Positions 34,102 through 37,725 of a stretch of 37,725 bases of DNA are shown here, one piece after another. Below the pieces are notes generated by a model that worked only from the letters and a program-made list of their open reading frames with translations, ran no database searches and was not told the origin of the DNA. Numbering within the stretch: position 1 is the first letter of the stretch; each line of letters opens with the position of its first letter. Location of the stretch: contig DYWT01000003.1 of NCBI GenBank assembly GCA_020742515.1, positions 1-37,725 of the forward strand. Direction: 5' to 3'. Source of the stretch: Sporosarcina psychrophila (lineage in GTDB: Bacteria > Bacillota > Bacilli > Bacillales_A > Planococcaceae). The position numbers and the translations under genes are program-made.

Positions 34102-34286
34102 GAGACTTTCTTGCTGTCCTGCAACTCTTGAAGCGTTTTGGAATTCATGTCTACACGGGAAATAGGAAAGATGATATCGATATGGTGCAATCAGAAGTAA
34201 AAGATCTTTATGACAACGGCCTGATACTGAAGGAAGACTATTTGAAAGCGGTGCTAATCCTGCGTAGTGAAGCAGCGAAAATGTGA
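34098..34286 (+). CDS. yqgQ: YqgQ family protein (DUF910)
   Basis: 62 aa, small helical protein: LLKRFGIHVYTGNRKDDIDM is diagnostic of YqgQ. The family often stands next to glucokinase or 5-formyl-THF cyclo-ligase and has been proposed to bind nucleic acid; role unknown. ATGA overlap with yqgN. In B. subtilis the rhomboid protease gene and glcK surround it; neither is here. Confidence 0.88.
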   Translation: MRDFLAVLQLLKRFGIHVYTGNRKDDIDMVQSEVKDLYDNGLILKEDYLKAVLILRSEAAKM

Positions 34287-34425
34287 GGATAGACCTAATA
34301 GTATCCTTCTTTTGAACTTTTCTTAGTGATTTGTGAAACTTATCTTCGGCTACTCCGTCTATTATGTAGTAAGATTTAGTTTGAGCAGTTTTTATGTTAG
34401 TCTATATTCGAAAGGAAGAGATGGA

Positions 34426-36318
34426 ATGAAAAAAATAGTATGGCCAAAACATTCCGTACTCATAGTCGCAATAGTCGCAACGTGGTTAACAACGTATTTC
34501 GGTTATATTACAAGCTTCAATATGAAAATCGATAATATAATGCAGGAATTCATTCTCTTTTTGAATCCTCTTAGTTTTCTTTTATTCGTTTACGGCGTTG
34601 CACTATTCATCAAGAGTACGAAAAGACGTAATATTTATATACTGACAGTAAGTGTGATGACTTCAATTGTTATGTTTAGTAATGCAGTGTTCTATAGATT
34701 TTTCAATGACTTTATTACCTTGCCAGTCTTGTTCCAAACGAGTAACTTCGGAGATCTTTCATCTTCAGTTACTGCTAATCTAATGGTAACAGACATATTC
34801 TTTTTCACAGATGTACTCATAATCTATTTGGCGATCCGGTTTATTCCTAAGGATAACCGAATGGGACAACGCAATAAAATTGGACGCAAACTTTACTTTG
34901 TCATGACAGCTGCGGTTATGATGATAAACCTTGGTCTCGCGGAAATGGAAAGACCACAGTTATTAACACGCAGTTTCGATAGAGAACTTCTTGTGAAAAA
35001 TATCGGAACATATAATTACCATATCTATGACCTGTTCATTCAATCCAAATCCCATGCTCAGCGTGCATTGGCAGATGGCAGTGAGCTAGTAGAAGTAGGT
35101 AACTATATTAATGCGAACTACGCTGCTCCTGACCCTGAAATGTATGGAATTGCGAAAGGACGTAATATCATTGCGATCTCGCTTGAATCCTTGCAGTCGT
35201 TTGTTATTAACGAGGAAATGGATGGACATGTCATTACTCCGTTTTTAAATGAACTGTCGAAAGATCCAGATACATTCTATTTCTCTGATTTCTATCACAA
35301 CACTGGTCTTGGTAAAACATCGGATTCAGAATTTATTCTTGAAAACTCGCTGTATCCGAGAAATGGAAGTGCTGTATTTTTCACGCATAGTGGAAACACT
35401 TACCAATCAATGGCTTCGCAGTTAGGCGAGAATGGTTATTTTACGAATGTAATGCACGCCAATAACCGTAGTTTCTGGAACCGTGATATCATGTATGGCG
35501 CACTCGGTATCGATAAGTTTTACGATATTGAAAGTTATACGGTCGGCGAAGGGCAAGCGGTTAACTGGGGTATGAAAGATATTCCATTCTTTGACCAATC
35601 GGTAGATTTGATGAAAGAGATGCCTCAGCCTTTTTATTCAAGACTGATCACATTGACAAATCATCATCCATTTGATTTGGATGAAGAAGATAAGCTTATT
35701 CCTGAATATACATCAAATTCCAATACGTTAAACAAATATTTCCAAACAGTACGCTATATGGATGAGGCAATCAAAGTTCTTTTTGAAGATTTGAAAGCAA
35801 GTGGATTGTACGATAACTCAATCATCGTTATGTACGGAGACCATTATGGTATTTCCGAGAATCACAACAAGGCGATGGGCATGTATTTAGATAAAGAAAT
35901 CACTCCTTTTGATAATGCGAAATTGCAAAAGGTTCCATTGTACATTCATATTCCCGGTTATGGCGAAGGGAAGACTATTGATGAAGTGTCAGGACAAATC
36001 GACTTGAAACCTACTCTTCTACATCTAATGGGTCTTGATACAAAAGATGATATGTATCTTGGGTCGGACATTTTCTCTCCAGATCATGAACCGTTTACTA
36101 TCTTCCGTGATGGACGCTTTGTAACTGATAAAAATGTTTTTGCACAAGAGGTCTGTTATGATAGTGAGACTGGCGAAGAAACTGATATGGCCGAATGTGA
36201 GCCATTTATCGAACGTGCAGTTACTGAGCTGAATTATTCAGATATGATTATTAATGGAGATTTGCTCAGGTTCAAGGAAGAGCAAGAACAATCACCCGAA
36301 AAAAACAGTAAAGATTAA
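34426..36318 (+). CDS. yqgS: Lipoteichoic acid synthase-type sulfatase (YqgS)
   Basis: 630 aa from ATG 34426 with AAGGAAGAG upstream; the in-frame GTG at 34333 is upstream of it. Five N-terminal membrane helices to about residue 175, then an extracellular sulfatase-fold domain. Catalytic residues align with LtaS of S. aureus (E255, T300, D475, H476): E254 in SLESLQ, nucleophile T298 in GLGKTSDSE, and D472-H473 in YGDHYG. It polymerises or primes glycerol phosphate on a lipid anchor. The locus after yqgQ matches YqgS of B. subtilis, a minor LTA synthase; whether it is the main one here is unknown. Confidence 0.93.
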   Translation: MKKIVWPKHSVLIVAIVATWLTTYFGYITSFNMKIDNIMQEFILFLNPLSFLLFVYGVALFIKSTKRRNIYILTVSVMTSIVMFSNAVFYRFFNDFITLPVLFQTSNFGDLSSSVTANLMVTDIFFFTDVLIIYLAIRFIPKDNRMGQRNKIGRKLYFVMTAAVMMINLGLAEMERPQLLTRSFDRELLVKNIGTYNYHIYDLFIQSKSHAQRALADGSELVEVGNYINANYAAPDPEMYGIAKGRNIIAISLESLQSFVINEEMDGHVITPFLNELSKDPDTFYFSDFYHNTGLGKTSDSEFILENSLYPRNGSAVFFTHSGNTYQSMASQLGENGYFTNVMHANNRSFWNRDIMYGALGIDKFYDIESYTVGEGQAVNWGMKDIPFFDQSVDLMKEMPQPFYSRLITLTNHHPFDLDEEDKLIPEYTSNSNTLNKYFQTVRYMDEAIKVLFEDLKASGLYDNSIIVMYGDHYGISENHNKAMGMYLDKEITPFDNAKLQKVPLYIHIPGYGEGKTIDEVSGQIDLKPTLLHLMGLDTKDDMYLGSDIFSPDHEPFTIFRDGRFVTDKNVFAQEVCYDSETGEETDMAECEPFIERAVTELNYSDMIINGDLLRFKEEQEQSPEKNSKD

Positions 36319-36331
36319 GAATGATAAGGTT

Positions 36332-36363
36332 CTGCACGGGACTTTCCGTGCAGCCTTTTTTTT
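36332..36363 (+). terminator. Terminator after yqgS
   Basis: Perfect 8-bp stem CTGCACGG / CCGTGCAG, six-base loop, eight T. Confidence 0.9.
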
Positions 36364-36390
36364 AGCTTAAATACGGAAGGGGGAGGCGCG

Positions 36391-37488
36391 GTGAGAAAAA
36401 AAATGTTCATCTTTTTTGCAGCAGTCCTGTTATTAACGGGCTGTACAGAGAAGACGAATGAAGTTATCGAAGGCTCGACAGCCATTGAACAACCTGAGGA
36501 TAATAATTCGATTAAAAAGGAAATTATTAAATCTTTAATCACTGATCCTGCAAAGTTCCATTTTGTGGTAGACTGGCTAACCGATTCGAAAGTCATCTAC
36601 GTTAAAAAGGAAAATGGACTTTATCAAGTGAATAGCTTTGATTTAGAATCAGGTCAAACGGACACGTTGTACGAAGATGACTCTATGATCATCGATGTCC
36701 TCGTTCATCCTTCCAAAAAATATCTATTACTACATACAAGCGACAACGCTACATCTGCAACAGTTAAAATCGTGACCATGGATGGTGCAGTACAAGATGA
36801 AGTTATCGTAGCTTCAACTGAATTAGCAATTGAATGGAATGATCTCGATCCTTCCCTTATCCTTCTTACCGCTTTCCATCAAGATTGGACGTTCGATTTA
36901 TTTCTTTATAACGGTAAAGTTGAAAGCTTTGATTTGCTGGCAATTGAAGATCCTTTTCCCAAATGGTTAGGCGAGGATAAAATTGCTGTAGGATTCGTTG
37001 AGGGCCATATACTTGATGGTGGGGAAATCCATACATATGAACCTGAGACTGCTAAGTGGGACCAGTTAGATTTAAACGGTGTCGTTTATTTTGATACATA
37101 TGAAGATACTCTACTCGCAGTAAGAATAAATGAAGAAGAGGATGCTCTTTACACCATTATGGAAAAGGGGGGAGTAATTCGCTCTGAATGGACGATGCCT
37201 GTCAATAGTAATTATTCTGAGTGGGTTATTCCTGAAATTGAATGGAATACAAGTGATATCCTATTCCTGCCGGCTTCAGAGAAGGGTGGACAGATTGATG
37301 AACTCACAATGCCATTCCGGCTTATCAGGGTCACAGAAGGGCGGCAAGACGTTATTGCCGACGAAATTGTAGCTGGGGTACTTCGTTGTTCCCCTTCTGG
37401 CGGCAAGTGTTTAACGGGCTACTCGTTGGAAAACCTGATAGATGTAGAATCGAAATTGAAGACAACTTGGTTAACGTTCCCTGAGTGA
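36391..37488 (+). CDS. yqgU: Lipoprotein, YqgU-like
   Basis: 365 aa from GTG 36391 preceded by GGGGGAGG. N-terminal lipoprotein signal peptide with lipobox LLTGC (C18-19), then a mature protein rich in repeated beta-strand units (for example WLTDSKVIYVKKENG, WLGEDKIAVGFVEGH, WNTSDILFLPASEKG), suggesting a beta-propeller. It follows yqgS as YqgU does in B. subtilis. Function unknown; anchored to the outer face of the membrane. Signal and lipobox are clear; the propeller is inference. Confidence 0.85.
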   Translation: MRKKMFIFFAAVLLLTGCTEKTNEVIEGSTAIEQPEDNNSIKKEIIKSLITDPAKFHFVVDWLTDSKVIYVKKENGLYQVNSFDLESGQTDTLYEDDSMIIDVLVHPSKKYLLLHTSDNATSATVKIVTMDGAVQDEVIVASTELAIEWNDLDPSLILLTAFHQDWTFDLFLYNGKVESFDLLAIEDPFPKWLGEDKIAVGFVEGHILDGGEIHTYEPETAKWDQLDLNGVVYFDTYEDTLLAVRINEEEDALYTIMEKGGVIRSEWTMPVNSNYSEWVIPEIEWNTSDILFLPASEKGGQIDELTMPFRLIRVTEGRQDVIADEIVAGVLRCSPSGGKCLTGYSLENLIDVESKLKTTWLTFPE

Positions 37489-37624
37489 GAATGAAATTGT
37501 GAGATGCCTACTTATATGTGACAAGCATATGATAATCGACATGATTAATCTCGTTAAAAGCTGCTCGCAGTACGATGATTTATTATTAATACTGAGACAA
37601 CAAAAAACATCCAATGTGTATGAA

Positions 37625-37725
37625 TGAACTGAGCCCCATTTAATGGACAGTTAAAAAAAGTGACGTTTTAGTCTATGCTGCTATGAGATGACTTCGGTAT
37701 TGAGCCGGAGTCATCTTTTTTAAAT
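37625..37725 (-). mobile_element. IS3-family insertion sequence, right end (cut by window)
   Basis: The terminal inverted repeat region begins at 37625 (TGAACTGAGCCCC...). Read on the minus strand it ends in ...GGGGCTCAGTTCA, a CA-ended IS3-type tip. The element runs off the window. Exact boundary and target duplication cannot be set without the other end. Confidence 0.75.
37673..37725 (-). CDS. IS3-family transposase OrfB, C-terminus only
   Basis: The last 16 codons read LKKMTPAQYRSHLIAA and stop at 37673-37675, the typical ending of IS150/IS3-type OrfB integrase-fold transposases. The rest of the gene is outside the window. The apparent hairpin GATGACTTCGG/CCGGAGTCATC here is coding sequence. 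Confidence 0.8.
   Translation of the reverse strand, partial: LKKMTPAQYRSHLIAA

Noticed and set aside
34381..34408. TTGAGC-16-TATATT as a promoter for yqgS
   Set aside because: The start point would fall in the ribosome site, leaving almost no leader; read-through from yqgN-yqgQ or another promoter is more likely.
37687..37720. Hairpin GATGACTTCGG/CCGGAGTCATC with T run, looking like a terminator
   Set aside because: The minus strand encodes the conserved transposase ending MTPAQYRSHLIAA here; the hairpin is best explained as IS3 coding sequence.
1..37725. Search for a defence, toxin-antitoxin, secondary-metabolite or other novel multi-gene system
   Set aside because: All sizeable frames belong to conserved housekeeping families or their antisense shadows; no unassigned cluster of more than two genes exists.

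Overview
The window is chromosomal core DNA of a low-GC Gram-positive rod-type Firmicute, most likely a Sporosarcina-like member of the Planococcaceae/Bacillaceae. Gene content and order closely follow the Bacillus subtilis yqf-yqg region: ccpN, yqfL, dnaG, sigA, cccA, trmK, yqfO, ispH, yqfQ, cshB, nfo, yqfT, zinc ABC genes, zur, yqfW, ispG, yqfZ, then yqgC, sodA, pbpA, rpmG, yqgN, yqgQ, yqgS and yqgU. The first 6 kb (dynA end, sulfurtransferase, DUF421, phosphoesterase, RNase HI, zinc-finger protein, csp, ypgQ) corresponds to genes that lie elsewhere (the yp region) in B. subtilis. I see no prophage, CRISPR array, tRNA or rRNA and no defence cassette. The only mobile DNA is the right end of an IS3-family element cut by the window edge.

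Layout. 1-6.6 kb: housekeeping and stress genes, mostly plus strand, with rnhA-like and csp on the minus strand. 6.7-8.6 kb: single-chain glycyl-tRNA synthetase on the minus strand behind a T-box leader; a MITE-like inverted repeat sits between the T-box and the gene. 8.65-17.9 kb: plus-strand gluconeogenesis regulators (ccpN, yqfL), the macromolecular synthesis pair dnaG-sigA, an unknown membrane protein, an acyl-CoA dehydrogenase with a catabolite-response element, cytochrome c, trmK and the Nif3-like gene. 17.9-21.8 kb: ispH and yqfQ on minus, then cshB-nfo on plus. 21.8-24.3 kb: yqfT (minus) and a Zur-boxed znuC-znuB-zur operon. 24.3-27 kb: minus-strand operon DUF1189-yqfZ-ispG-yqfW. 27.1-32.3 kb: Na/Pi cotransporter, yqgC, sodA, pbpA. 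32.3-33.1 kb: a minus-strand pair of uncharacterised membrane-anchored proteins. 33.3-37.5 kb: rpmG, 5-formyl-THF cyclo-ligase, yqgQ, LTA-synthase-type yqgS and lipoprotein yqgU.

How it fits together. Both isoprenoid iron-sulfur enzymes of the late MEP pathway (ispG, ispH) are present. ccpN and yqfL control gluconeogenesis. Zinc uptake is self-contained with its own repressor. The clearest regulatory signals are a glycine T-box (specifier GGC, T-box bulge TGGA), a CRE in front of the acyl-CoA dehydrogenase, a Zur operator in front of znuC, several good sigma-A promoters and many strong, often bidirectional, terminators between convergent genes. More speculative signals are Spo0A-like boxes in front of dnaG and cccA and PhoP-like repeats in front of the Na/Pi cotransporter. 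No undescribed multi-gene system stands out; the most unusual items are regulatory and structural, and are listed as findings.
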